Shown here: piece after piece, positions 32,799 through 45,500 of the stretch | How positions within the stretch are numbered: position 1 is the stretch's first letter | Layout of the letters: each line of letters starts with the position of its first letter | Assembly: GCA_027422505.1 (NCBI GenBank) | Contig: JAPQWV010000634.1 | Coordinates: forward strand, 186,001 to 250,000 | Reading direction: 5' to 3' | Source of the DNA: Craterostigma plantagineum | Taxonomy: Eukaryota; Streptophyta; Magnoliopsida; Lamiales; Linderniaceae | DNA: 64,000 nt | Translations under genes and position numbers: made by a program | Notes under the pieces: model-generated | The model's input: only the letters and a program-made list of their open reading frames with translations | The model's database searches: none | Told to the model about the DNA's origin: nothing

Positions 32799-35700
32799 TC
32801 AAGATTCTTCTTTTCTTACTTGGACATGGGCTTCAGCTTCTTGCTCAAACATCCTCACAAGCTCTTGAAGCTCAACTTTCCTAAACTCAGCCCTCTCCTC
32901 GGTTATCGGCTTTCTAAGGCCCAAATAGACCAAACCGATCGCTATCAAAACGGCTCCCAATACGAAAAGAGCGCACGAAAACACGGCAAAGGCGTACGGT
33001 GTGTTCTCTGCTCCAGGCATGCCGTCAACGTTTATGCCAAAGAGGCCCGTGATTATCGATAGAACGAGCCCGCAACCGCCGAAAACTCCTAGGTTGTGTT
33101 GGACTTGGAGACTTTGGTCCTGATGAAATTAATAATTTAATACTAGTACTTTCCGCACACTCTATGGATGTGCTTAAAAATATAATATATTTATGTTATT
33201 TCAGTTTTGATATTATGACATTTAATGTTTAATAATGAAGTATAGTTTTTAAAAATATAAAGTGAAAGTTATTGTGCTTGGTATAATTACAATAACTAAG
33301 AAAATTAAAAGTTAAATGATAACTTATTAAATTAATTAAATTACAAATAGAAGGACTAAATTGTAAATAAATGACAGACCAAATTGACAGTTTTTAGCCA
33401 TCCTAGCCCTTTTATATAATAAAATAGATTCGGAAAATTTCCAGAGCAAATAGAGGGTATTTCTTTAAAATAATCGACCATCAATGTTGCTAAAACTATC
33501 ATCAATGGTGGTTGTTAAGGGAAAAAAAAAGAGCCCTTTTATATAACAGAATAGATTCGAAAAATTCCGGGGCAAATACAGGGTATTTCTTTAAAATAAT
33601 CGACCATCAATGTTGCTAAAACTGTCATCAATGGTGGTTGTTAAGGGAAAAAAAAAAAGAGCCCTTTTATATAACAGTATAGATTCGAAAAATTTCCGGG
33701 GCAAATAGAGGGTATTTCTTTAAAATAATCGACCATCAATGTTGCTAAAACTATCATCAATGGTGGTTGTTAAGGGAAAAAAAAAGAGTTAACTGCTTTT
33801 TTTTTTCCGCTGTGTAAGTTAGGGGTGGCAGTTTCAGTTTCAGGATACCAATTTGCAATTTAAAGGCAATAATAACTTTTAAAGTTGATGCAATTTAAGG
33901 ACGCAATGCGTAACCTAATCTTTGGCTGGGACTTCGACACGTGGTGGTCTGCACATGCCAAATATTGTGGGAATAAATCATGCGTGGCGTCGTCAGAGTT
34001 GCTTTATTTGAGGATTAATCATACGTGGCATTTTCCGAAAACCCAACTAACTTGAAGGCAATAACTTTCAAAAGTGAAGCAATTTAAGGGTGCAATTAGG
34101 TCGTAAATATGTATATGGAGATTTATGTGAGAATCATAAGGTAATGCATACCTGCAACCATGCACGGACAGTGCTCTGCATAGCCTCTTGTATGGTGAAT
34201 AGGCGTTCGCGAACGGCTTCTTGCTCCTCAATCATTTCTCTCGTGCTTTTTGTTATCCCTTCGAGCAATCTTCGTGGGTAGCTTCCCGATATATGTTGTA
34301 GGAGTTCGAAAACGATCTCATCTCTTGCATGTAAGTACCACTTGACTCTGATGACCTGTGTGTTTGAGACGGATAAGTGAAGATTTTACGTAGGCTGTTA
34401 TACGTAAACATGGGATTTCGGTCGTATTTCCTCGAACGTCTTATTTTCACGAACATATTTCATATTTGGCAGATATTGGTGGTGAGTATCATATACCTGG
34501 CTGGATAATTTCTTAATTTCTTGGTTCAGAATGACACTGAGCAGTTGCAAGTCCTCGTGATTTCTCCTGTTTGAAAAGATCAAGTTTTACGGATTAAAGT
34601 GAGTTGAAATCCGTCTCAATTTCTAACATAGAGTACCTGTTCATGAATTTCAACTCAACTTCATCAGCAGCCCCGAATATATACTTTCTGAACAATCTAC
34701 AATGGGAAAAAAATACTGAACTCATGAAATACGAACTACAAACACGAGAAGCTCAACCTTATGATCGAATCACTACGTTTCGAAAGGATTATCTGAAAGG
34801 CCTTAATGACCTGTCATCCCATCGAGCAAGGCGAGAGGTGAGGAGCGCAATTACACCATATACTGTTCTTGGTATATTATACCCTCCACCTAAGAGTAAT
34901 TCCTGATGAAAACAGAGACATTTTGTAACAGGATGAAGATATAGGAGATGAAACAGAAAAGTAATTGTTCGGACTTCTAGGACTTCGACAGACCTGAACT
35001 TCTGATACGCCCAAGACGTTAACGTTTGATGACGATCCTTTAACGTGCAGTGCAGTAAGCAGAAAGTTCTGTGCCTGCCATGATCTCAATACAACTGGGA
35101 TGTCGTCTTCTTCCGCCGATGGGTCGCCAACTGACTGTCCTAAAAGCTCAAACAACAGTCCACCAGCAACTCTTACAGGAACCTATTCATCAATTTGCAA
35201 TGTATTCGATCTGATCAAACTAATGAAGTAATAATAGATTCAATACTACAGAAAAAGCACATAACAGACAACTTAACAAGGTAGGAAGAGGAGAGATATA
35301 TCATGGCAATGAACTACCTCGTAGAGAAGGTGCTTCATTCGTTCGCTTATGAGCCTACTCTCGTCCCTTAACGCAGTGCTAATAGCGGGATGTAACCACT
35401 GACCATTGCTCAGCCATGAACTCACATAAGGATAACCTGCATCAACATGAGCCCACCAAGTTGGCCCGACATGGGGTTCCCAGTAGGGTTTAACAACATC
35501 GGCGATAGTCAAATCATCTCCATCGTCGATTTTCTTGGCTTGAGAAGCCAATACATTGTCGACTTTTTGCACAGTCTGAAGCAGTTGGGAGATTCGGTCC
35601 CATCCTATTGGAACCCAAGAACTTCCAGGATCAAATGAATGATATTGACTTAAAGGAAACTGATTGATATATGATTCCCCAAGTGGTATGTCAACATCGG

Positions 35701-35959
35701 CAGCTTCTACATCCATGGGAAGATTAAATTCTCGGATGTTTTTCTTGATCGACGTACCGCGAAAGGACTTATAAGGTTGAGATTTACAAACAGGATTACG
35801 TAGTTTCTCCATACCAGACTGAACTTTCCCGTGTACAAATTCGAAAGCACAGATGAGCCCATCTTTCCAAAGCTCACTGCGATTTTCTTGCGTCTCGTTT
35901 GTACTTGTATCATCATTGAGGGCTGAGTTCTTCGTACTGTCTCCAGCTTCAAGGCTCAT
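32799..35959 (-). CDS. CorA-like magnesium transporter family protein
   Basis: Seven exons (35318-35959, 34994-35182, 34811-34902, 34637-34696, 34497-34566, 34152-34355, 32799-33119) give 525 residues, the length of the plant CorA-like group typified by Arabidopsis At2g42950. The N-terminal half is soluble. The middle is the CorA cytosolic helical domain (RNHEDLQLLSVILNQEIKKL, VKWYLHARDEIVFELLQ). The last 107 residues hold two membrane helices joined by GINVDGMPGAENTPY. CorA/Mrs2/Alr1 channels have GMN at the end of TM1; here the triad is GIN. The C-terminus is a charged coiled coil. Mg2+ transport is therefore inferred from family, not proven. The sixth intron (33120-34151) is over 1 kb and full of repeats. 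Confidence 0.82.
33405..33786. repeat. Minisatellite, 3 x about 127 bp, in a CorA-like intron
   Basis: Three head-to-tail copies begin at 33405, 33532 and 33660 with AGCCCTTTTATATAA and end in a purine run AAGGGAAAAAAAA. They differ by only a few substitutions and the length of the A-run, so the array is recent. Confidence 0.9.
33850..34100. repeat. Pair of diverged direct repeats in the same intron
   Basis: GCAATTTAA and ...GGCAATAA(TAA)CTTT(T/C)AAA...GCAATTTAAGG segments occur at about 33853-33905 and again at 34049-34098, enclosing two short (A/T)CAT(G/A)CGTGGC motifs. No inverted termini were seen, so the origin is unclear; possibly an old transposon relic. Confidence 0.5.
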
Positions 35960-37469
35960 CTCCTATTTTCTCAGTAATTAGTAGCAATTACAACAAAGCG
36001 GCTGCAATCTCAGGAACATCCGAGCTCGCATATCTGAGATAGAATTATACAAAAGCCACGGAGATTAAATAACAATACCAATCCAGGTTTATTTTAAGGA
36101 ATTCATTGATCAACCTACCACTGAAGATGGAACCCAAGAGCTTAACGCGAAGCAAAGTACCTCCACAGAGATAAGATTGTCTCGCGCAATGCGATTAGAG
36201 CATTCAACTGAAAATTCCAGGTGCACTTGGCGATGACAACAGCTCCCACGCAACCATGTTCAAGCGAGTGGAGATCATCATCATCATCATCATCAGGTCA
36301 TCATCATCACTACCAATCTCTCGTCAAAACGAAATGTTTCTGGAATTTTTTTAGCTTTTATAAGTATAGCAGATGCGCAGTATGCAATTTATGCTTTATG
36401 AATAAATAGGCTTTACTTTTTGGGTTATTTCAGCGTCCCTATTTTATTAAACAAAAGGGAAGTGGATCGAAAGTTATTGAAATACCCCAACTTAAATAAC
36501 ATTTATTCGCGTAAATAAAAAAATCGAATTAATTCGAATAAATATTTTTTAATTCGAATTTATTCGAATTAATCAATTCGAGTAAAAAAAACTCGAATTA
36601 AAAATATTTATTCGAATTTTTAATTCGATTTTTTTACTCGAATAAGTGCTATTTTTCTATCCGAATGTTATACGAATCACTAGAATAGTTCGAATAAAAT
36701 ATTCGAATAAATCATTTTCTGTTCGAAAATGTCGATTTCAGGCTCAAAAACACCAAAATTCACCCAGATTTGGGATTAATACATGTAAGAATCACGAACC
36801 CATCGATTAACATCTCATTTCGACATGAAATTTCAGTCGGGCGGATCAAAATGATAATCAAACACTTCGATTTTTTTTTAACACCCAATCTTTTTTTTTT
36901 AATTAGAAAACCCAGAATCCCTTTTTTTTTTTTTAATTTCACACAAAACTAATCCTATTTAACAAAAAACTCCTTACTTTTTAGTATTGTATAATTTGAG
37001 GATAACCAACATTGAAAATTTAATTTTCGATATTCATTATCCTCATATTTTTTTTTTAAATTCAGTTTCCTAAAATTATTAGTTATCCTAAAATTCAAGT
37101 AAGAACGGAAGTCATGATCATCTTTCTTAACCTAATGGAATCAAATGTCACGTTTATTTATTCTACACGAAAAAAGGATACCATCCCTCCCATATATACA
37201 GACATTTTTTCAGCTATACATACATGCCAAACATTAGAAAAAAAAAAAACAAAAATATACCCTCCAACAATAGAAAGCCTCAAAAACTAAGCATACATGA
37301 AGAAAACAAAGCAGCAACATTTGTTAGCTCAACCCAGCAAAATAAGTTACCAGAAAAACAACCCGAAAAGAAAAACGAAATCTTTACGGTCGAAAATAAA
37401 ACTAGCATGCAAGTCGCCTTTCAAAACGACGTGAAATTTCAAGTTAAATTTTATGGATCGCTTCAGAAG
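35960..37469. other. Intergenic: CorA-like promoter, foldback, MEI2-like 3' flank
   Basis: Contains the CorA-like gene upstream region and a long palindrome (listed separately). The part around 37200-37469 is the likely 3' UTR of the MEI2-like gene. An open 123-codon frame on the + strand at 37224-37595 is Lys-rich, overlaps the last MEI2-like exon in antisense, and is not considered real. Confidence 0.5.
36503..36650. repeat. Foldback element / long imperfect palindrome
   Basis: The arms 36503-36557 and 36590-36650 are reverse complements with few mismatches, both built from TCGAATTAA and ATTCGAATAAATATTTTT blocks. The loop region carries a nested hairpin (TTCGAGTAAAAAAAACTCGAA). It would fold into a stem of about 55 bp. 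No clear target duplication was found. Probably a MITE-derived foldback. Confidence 0.7.
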
Positions 37470-40400
37470 TTAAAATTCTCCATCGCGGCCGCTCGTAGGG
37501 CTATGCAAAGAATCTTCCCCTGTGTAAGAACCGTCCGCCCTGCGTATAAATACGTTAAGATTGCCCGAGTTTTCCTGCGTAAGAACGACTGTTAAAATCA
37601 GAATTTCGTCAAAATTGCTATAAACAACAAAAAGGGATATAAGTAGAGCGTAAAATTACCAGCTCGGTAAAATCCTGGCCGTCGGATCTAAAGAGGATCG
37701 GACGGCATCGCTTGTCTTCGTTCATCAAGCTCGAATTCTGAAAGTGCGAAACGAGCGAAGACTTCCCTTGGATTCTCGCGTACGCCAACGAGGCGACCTT
37801 TTCGCTGTTGAATTTTTCCCACCTCTTACCGTTGAACGCCTTCGTAAAAAAAAAAACGAAAAATTCAACTAAGTGTTTGCAGAAACCGATTCATTATAAT
37901 AATTACCGGCGACTAACCTCGTAGAATGAGATGATATGCAAAGGGGATATCATGTTGATGAAGGCGTACCCAACGTTGCATTTGTTCTGGTCGAAAGCAA
38001 CAGAAAAAAGAAATCAGCCTATACGTGAGGAGCGTGTTGGAAATATAATATATAAGAATAAAATTTTGATGCACTATTTCAAGCTTAAGCTTTTAGGTGC
38101 AGTGGCCATTCAGCAGTATGGCATCCACCATTGAGTTTTATCCCAAAAAAAAAAGTTACCTTAAAATCGATGGGCAAATAGAGAAAATCATACGTCCCCT
38201 TGTGAGTTTCGTCGATCGCCATGAGAAGCATCTTCGACGTGTACCTTAAGAGACGGGAAAAAATTCGTATATCAAACTAAAATTGCGCCCAAGGAAACAA
38301 ATTAAACAAAAAAAATCGGCGTTCGTACTTGTTAGGTATGTTCTTAATCATCAGAGTAGTCCTACTATCTTCGCCGTTTCGAATCTTCTCCAAATCCAAC
38401 TGATAAAGAGCCTTGTTATCCATCAAAGCGCCGCCGTCAAATTTCCTACTCCTCGCACGCTCGATCATACTGTAATAATCATTACCAACCGACCCGAAAT
38501 TACCATTTCCGAAATAAATAGGCGGCGGCCCATAACCCGAAATCGACGAAGAACTATGCAGACCCATATTCATCATACGGCTAACATTTCCCTGAGCGAG
38601 TCCAAGATTCGTTAAACCGTACGCCGTATGGTTCACAATAGATGCCTCGGGTGATGGGTCGGGGTAAAACCCGAAATGCGTACCCATTTTCACAACGGCC
38701 GGGGCCGACCCAGCCTGATTATTCGGGCCGAGGAACGGGCCATGCCCGGCGGCGTAGGGAAAGCCCGTAGTTCGCTGAACTTGGCGTTCTTTGAATGAAG
38801 TCGGCCAAGCCGAAGAAGAAGAAGCAGAAGTATTTTGCTGCTTGGGACTTCCCCAGAGAAATTCCGGGCCCGAAAGCGTGCCTATGCTGTTGGGCTTCGG
38901 ATCGGGGAAGGGAGAAGCAGATTTAGGGCTCGGATTTGATTCTTGGACGGAGAAGTGATTGAGGAAAGACATTCCTTGTGAGGCGCTTAAATTTGTCGAA
39001 TTTTTTCCAATCGGAGATATTTGGGAGGGAAGGATTGAGGCTAAGCCTGGTGAACGAGTGATTCCCATTGGGCTGCTTTGATTGGGTGGCGTTTGGTTGT
39101 AATTACGCAGCGAATGTTGGTCTAAAGAACTGCCGAAACTTTGCCAGCTACCTGCGAAAAGATAATTTTTTAAACTTTTCAGTTCGTAAAAAAAGGATGT
39201 TCATATAAAAAAATTGCGGTGCCTCGGGTCGAAAAACGTGCCTGGGGGTGAATTTATGGGCGAGCCTAATTGCGGGTGAAATGCTCTGACGTCGTCAAAG
39301 TCGGGATCTTGAATCATGTTCTGCATCAAGCTGAAGAAGAAAGAAAGAAAGATCGTCAGAAAAATATAGATCAGTGTTTTCGACAAGCTTTACGGATCGG
39401 AATTTGCCAGAAAAAAGACGAAAAATAAAACATTGGGGGGGAAAAACAGCGAACCTACGACGGGTCCCACCAGGTCGGCTATGTTCGAGCTTTATGCGCT
39501 TTCCCGCTATCTCGCTTCTATTCAAGGCCTTAAGAGCCATATCTGCGGCTCTAACGTCGTAAAATTCGATGAACTTATGATGACGTTTGTGAGGCGTTTC
39601 CCTTATCTGCGATTTTTGCCCCAATCGAATGATAGTTGTCAAAATGCGCCTACATTTTTCTTACAATCATGAGTAGAATAGCTCAGAGTGTAATAATACC
39701 TCCTTCACTTGCCCGTAAACTCCAAATATTACACGAAGGTCGTCGTTCGATACAGAAGGATCTAAATTGAAGACCACCAACGTTCCTTGATTAATATCTT
39801 TCTCCGAAGGATTGTCCTGTTAAAAGGAGAAATCAAATGTTACGTGTTACGCAACGTGGAATCGTAAAAAGATAATCTTTAACTCAAATTTCAGACCTTT
39901 GGAATCGAAAAGTGAATGTCGAGTTTCCTTCGCCTCAAAGGCTTTCCCTGCAGTGCACGCATTGCGTTTCGGGCAGCTCTTATGTCATAGTAAGATATCA
40001 TCACAAATCCCCTGTGCTTGCACGCAGTATACATAGTCCTAATATCTCCGTATTGCTAGCATGGAGACAAAAAAGGCTCGGCAAGTCATTATGTTGAATA
40101 AAATTCCAACAAGAAACCATAAAAACAAATACTACTGATGGAAATCTAATGTAGAAAATTAAAAAATTGTACATTCCCCACAAGCTTAAGCCTTTAGGCG
40201 AAATGATCATTCAGCATGGTATCAGAGCTCATTTAAGAAAATTATATGTCTAAGGCTGACTAAGATAATAAAGAAATCATACTGAGATACACTCCCTACA
40301 AGATTAAGCTTTTAGCAGAGTGATCACTCAACACTAAGGTAGTCAGAAAAAAAATACCTCGAAAAGAGACCTAAGCTCGTGCTCCTCGACGTTACTGTTT

Positions 40401-41169
40401 ATGTTCCTAACGAAAAGCGTCCTCGAAGGATGCTCTCCAAAGGGATGCTCACCGCTAACAGTTCCAACTCCATTAACAAAATGATGACTATTGCTCGCCC
40501 CACTAATCCCATCAGAAGTACTCAATCTTGAAAAGCTGTGAAAAAGATTGTCTTGGGCCGAAGAATCTATTTCAAGGCCGCCCCAATTCCAAAGATGTCA
40601 TCGTCGGCGTCCTCGAGTTGGTCCACTATGGCACTGAGGTCAAAATCGTCATTTAGCCCGGCTAAGAGTTCTTCCTCGTTTCCCGGGAGAAAGCTATCGT
40701 TGATCGCAAGGTCGTTATCTACTAGCAAATCTGTAGGTTCGCCATCATTGATTGTAAGGCCAGGGAAGGAATCATCGCGTTGTCGACCGGTCAAATTAGA
40801 TCCACCGAAATTAACTTGAAAAGTAAACAAGAAAACGATTTGTACGGCTAATAGTAAATTAATTTAATGCATTCGCCATTCACTTGGAAGAAAAGTACTA
40901 AAAGCTGGGAAATGCACCTTTCCCATGGCGAATTACGGGCAAAGAGGTGGAAAATAGACTGGCGTACGAATCACTTCCAATGGGCGGTTTCGAAATGTTT
41001 TTTTCGTTATTTTGGGTGCCCATCGATGAGTTTTCTTGATAACCTGTCGGCGGAAAGACAAAATCTCTTAATGTTTCTGCGCAAAATGTGAACTAAATAA
41101 GAATCAAGTACTTCGATTTACAGGGAAAATGTACTCACCAGCAGTTGTTCCTTTAGAAAACAGATCCAT
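37470..41169 (-). CDS. MEI2-like (AML) RNA-binding protein, one frameshift
   Basis: Twelve exons (41139-41169, 40918-41043, 40358-40814, 39897-40055, 39700-39816, 39455-39606, 39242-39330, 38329-39151, 38160-38244, 37918-37986, 37660-37839, 37470-37574) encode about 797 residues. Three RRMs are visible. RRM1 has RTLFVRNINSNVEEHELRSLFE and CKHRGFVMISYYD. RRM2 has TLVVFNLDPSVSNDDLR. The Mei2-specific C-terminal RRM3 has [36 protein letters not shown] and GKRWEKFNSEKVASLAYARIQGK. AML proteins promote meiosis and vegetative growth and interact with TOR signalling in Arabidopsis. One base is missing in exon 3 at the C-run 40581-40584, just after DDDIFGIG; the downstream frame resumes EIDSSAQDNLF. 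Exon lengths sum correctly only if that base is counted. Intron 7 appears to use a GC donor. Confidence 0.88.
38078..38122. mobile_element. LTR-end remnant in a MEI2-like intron
   Basis: AAGCTTAAGCTTTTAGG followed by CATTCAGCA-TATGGCATC resembles the copy at 40174-40230 and another at about 40297-40340 (GATTAAGCTTTTAGCAGAGTGATCACTCAAC). These are diverged copies of one dispersed sequence. Confidence 0.4.
40174..40230 (+). mobile_element. Ty1/copia-like LTR end plus primer-binding site remnant
   Basis: The segment ends in TGGTATCAGAGC at 40217-40228, the standard copia primer-binding site complementary to initiator tRNA-Met. It is preceded by the LTR-end-like AAGCTTAAGCCTTTAGG. No gag/pol follows; it is a short relic within intron 3 of the MEI2-like gene. 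Confidence 0.5.
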
Positions 41170-42549
41170 CTGAATAATCTGCAATAAGTAATGGAGTCAA
41201 TTGGGCTGATCAAACTAAAATCTGCTTCGTTTAACTAAAGAAGTATAGATATGTACGGAAACGAATAACGAATCGAAAAAAGGCATAATCCAGATAGGTT
41301 GACCGTTAAGACATTGCATCGAAGCTCGAAGAAGCCACAAAAAGGTATGTTAACTGAAGCAGCACACACAAATTAATTCTTGAAAATACAAGTAAAATCA
41401 TCTGATTGAAGATTATAAAAGAACTACAAAGAGAGTCTTTCAAGCCAATGCCCAAAATCCTTACAGGGAAAATATCAAGAAAATTGAATGTCTCGAAATC
41501 AAGTAGAATCAACATAGAAGTAAAACCCACTTGAAAGACGAGGTTTCTAACTCCAATCGGTGGCAGATTTCAGCACAGAATCGATGAAAAGGTTAAAAAA
41601 ACAGCTCAAACTGCACAAAAACCAAACAAAAATTGCAACTTTATTCAGAAGATATAAAGCCCTACACATTCCTCAAACCAAACAAATTGCAGGAAATACG
41701 ATATAATTGAATTAAACGAAAGCTGTAAAAGGGCAACAAATAAACAAACCCCACAAAGGCGACAACGAGGGTAAGCTCATGCACAAGAATAACAACGACC
41801 CACAAAAGCTTTTCGACGGAGATTAGGAGCCAAAAAGGGGGAAAAGAGACAAGAAAGTTCAAAAAGGTCAAAACTTTCAGAGGGTTTGCGAGTGGAAGGC
41901 TATGGACGCTACAGAATAAGACACGGTCAACAAACAAGAGAGCTCAGTCTTTGTAGAATAGAGAAAGAATTGCTTACGTACACTCATTCACTTCCCTTCA
42001 CTGCCGCCGATACACACGTAAATATTAAAACAATTGTTTTATAGGTGAGGTAAATCAAGAAAAAGCAAGCGATTATTACATCTCAACACATGACCCAACG
42101 CACGCACGGAGTGAGAGAATAATTGGTGGAATGGAAGGAAATAGGGTACGTATCTCTCTATTAATTAATACCCAGGGAGTAATTTATTATTTTCATTTAC
42201 AACCTTATTATTAGATGGGCATCGTTGAAAAGGGATACATAAGGTATATTAATTAATTAAGAAACTTTAATGAAGTTTATCGTTATTGAGATTTTACGAA
42301 AACTAATCCAAAAAATGGATCTTTCCAACAGCCCTTCGACCTTTTTTTCTTACACCCCAAAGTAAGAATTTGAGGATCACATTCATTTAAAAAATAAAAA
42401 AACAACAAAAACGTGACGTTATGCATCAGTTTAACTTATGGGCAAATGGCAATACAAAGACTCCGTCTTTATCATGATAAAGTAATAGAAAAAATAATTT
42501 AAAGATAAAACTATTAATGTCCTAAATTAAATCATGATAAGAATGGTCA
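41170..42549. other. MEI2-like 5' region and CXC gene 3' flank
   Basis: Upstream of the MEI2-like start codon there is probably a long leader with one or more introns (41170-42000). No coding frame with family similarity was found. The part nearest 42549 is the 3' flank of the CXC gene. Confidence 0.45.
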
Positions 42550-45500
42550 TCACTTTCTCATTCTTGCAACCCCATTCTCAGCAGCAGAACTCTGAGGTAA
42601 CAATGGAAGAGAATTCATCCGTGTCGAAGCAGTAACACCGTTATTTTTAGTCGTCACATTCGATTCTTCGATTCTGTTAAGCTCTCCCTCATCAGAACTA
42701 ACTCTAGCCAAGGACGAATACTTCGTTTCTGAAGAATATAAACACAAAGCATATCGTAAGAAATTCATCTAAAAAAATGAGGTAGATTCCATTTAAACGC
42801 AGAACATGAAAAGGGAAGGATCAGACATGCCTTTTAGTTCTCCTAGCGTGATGAGTTTGTTCAGACAATCTCGAAACTTTGTAAGAACAATCCTCTCTTG
42901 TTCAGCATAGGTCTCTGTTACTACACATGGTTCGTCTTGCCTCTTTGAAGCAGACAAAGTACTGTGCTCGCCTAGGCCATTAGAGGAGGTAGAAGGAGCA
43001 AATAAAGCATCTTGTTCATCACACATCAAAGCTAAAGTGCTTGGAGACAATGGTCGATCTTGCAACACATCACCCTTTGATTTGGTCTTCTCGGTCAGGT
43101 CTTGCGATGAAGGTTCATCTGCTTCCAACTTCTCAGGCTCGGAAGGGTTCGGATTTTGATGTCGATCTTCAGTTGATGAAGTTTGTAACGAGCGGTCTGC
43201 TGCTGCATTTTTGTCCTGTGAAGATTCTATATTTACAACGTGACAAAGATAGGAATTAGTGATCCAATTTCAAACGATGACGTTCTAAATGATAATCGTC
43301 TGCACAAATGCTCTGATCGAATTAATTAAACATCAACAATTACGAAGCCACGTTATCGAATACCTGCGAGCACCCGAGCAGCTTCTTCTGAATGTACGAC
43401 CAGCACCGAACAAAGTTCCTTCAGGTCCTGAGGTTGAATGATATCAGCTAACAGAGACCTGAATAAAAGGTGGAATTGTTGTAAGCCGACAGAAAAAGGG
43501 CACAAACAGAACACTATATACTTGGAAACTGAATAAAGTAGCATATACCTATATATAAGCTTCGAAGGGCCGAGAGAAGAAACATTGCCAGTACGCAGCT
43601 CAGGGGCGGGGGAACGCAAGGGGGCTGATACGGAAGCCTTGATATGTTGGTTATAGAAAGTGGTTAGAGACATTGTAGCATGAGATTGATGCACAAATCT
43701 GATTAGTACTGTTGTTAACATTCCTCTCTTTAGGTTCCAATTTTGCACGTCATACAATGTAATATACTCCACTCTTTCCCCCTATTTAATTTTACCACTT
43801 CCCAGAGGGTTATCACAGCATCAACAATTAGAGCACTTGATAATCCAATTCAAGTTTATAGGCGTTCATTAGCTCATCTATCATCTGTACCATATATATT
43901 TATTTGGTAAGGAACCATGATAATAACCTGTTGCCCGTGTCCAAGCCTGTGCAGCATGGGTAAGGGTTCTTTCATTGCTGATCCAAACAATATATCTTGA
44001 CCTTTCCGTTTCTTGCCCTGCGGCGGGGAACCATAGCCCGAAGAGCCAATAGCACCAGTAATCGCAGCATTTGCAGCTTGCTGAATATACACCATGCTCT
44101 GGGAATGTTCTCCATGAAACAGAGCCTGCCTCTCTTCGCTTCCCTCATAGTTCTTACAATCCATGCACTTGCAGTTGTCAGAACAGAGGATATTCGCTTG
44201 GAAGCATTCGCAATACTTCTTCAGGCACCCCGATTTCTTGCAGTGGCATCCTTTGTTGTGCTTTGCTGCTGGAACTATAACTTCACCAGCATCCTCCTAC
44301 ATATCGAAAAAAGAGACAGTCTAAGTCCTTTGGTTATATGCAAGATCTAACCTTTTTTTCACGACGTAGGGCAACATTCCCCATAAGGCTGTATAAATAG
44401 ATGTGATTGTACCCTGCTATCGCGAGCTCCATGTGGGCTACTGGCAATCTTCGGCCTGAAAGCGTTGGGATTGCGTTCTAACGTAGACTGAACTGCTTCG
44501 CTCCTCGCAGCTTCATTTTCGACGTTGTTATGACAGTTCACACAGTTGCAGCCATCGCAATAAATTCCGGATGCAAAACACTCACAATACCTATCCACAA
44601 TGTTGTTGTCACTATCACATTGTAATCCACAATGGAAAAAGATAGTTTGGACTTTGCATAATACAAATGCATAAGGGAGACATGTTCCTGCCTACGAATT
44701 ATGAATCATTTGCACAGCAACGAAAAAATGTAAGACATTGAGCAATTACTTACAGCTTCAGACAACGTGAATGCTTGCAATTGCACTGCTTCTTCTTCTT
44801 TGGAGTACCATCATTCAACTCTTTCAGATTTTGTCTCGGCCGTCCACTTGGAGATTCAGATTTCCTGCGAAGAGAAAAGGTTAGAATTATATATCAACAG
44901 CAAAGGAAGACAGCAAGTGTGCATGCCAGAACAAAGTCTGTCCTAAAATCAGTTAAGACGTGTTTAACAATTTGTTATTAAGGAAGTTTGGAATCAGGGC
45001 CAATGGCATAGTATGAAAAAGTTATTAGCAAATCACATCTCTGAGCGAGTCAAATATCTTCAAGAAAAATGTATTGCAAGGATTTGTCATTGAATCATTG
45101 TTATTCAGGGAGGAAATCACTGGAACGGAGCTCATGCGAACTATGACATGAGCAGATCATCGTATGGTTGAGCTGGAAACGATTAGGAACCAACGTGCCA
45201 AAACTAACACAATAACAATCAAAGACTTTCTATAACTCCACGTGTCAAGGGAGAAAGAATTCTGGCTAATGGTGCAAAAGAATTACAAAACACGATAACC
45301 ATTAAGTCAATCAATTCAAATTAATCAGCTAACCACCAGCTAGTCCAATTCCAAAGAAGCTTATCATTTCCAATAATTAATCTAAAAATTCCGACTTTGC
45401 AGCCCAACATATCAAGTCGGATTGAAACCAAGCTAATTCCGATTTTCAAAAGAAGCTAAGCTGCAGCAGCTAAAAAACCCAGGCATATCAGATACCAAAG

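Noticed and set aside
37224..37595. Open 123-codon frame on the + strand
   Set aside because: Lys/Asn-rich, no family resemblance, and antisense to the last MEI2-like exon and its 3' UTR.
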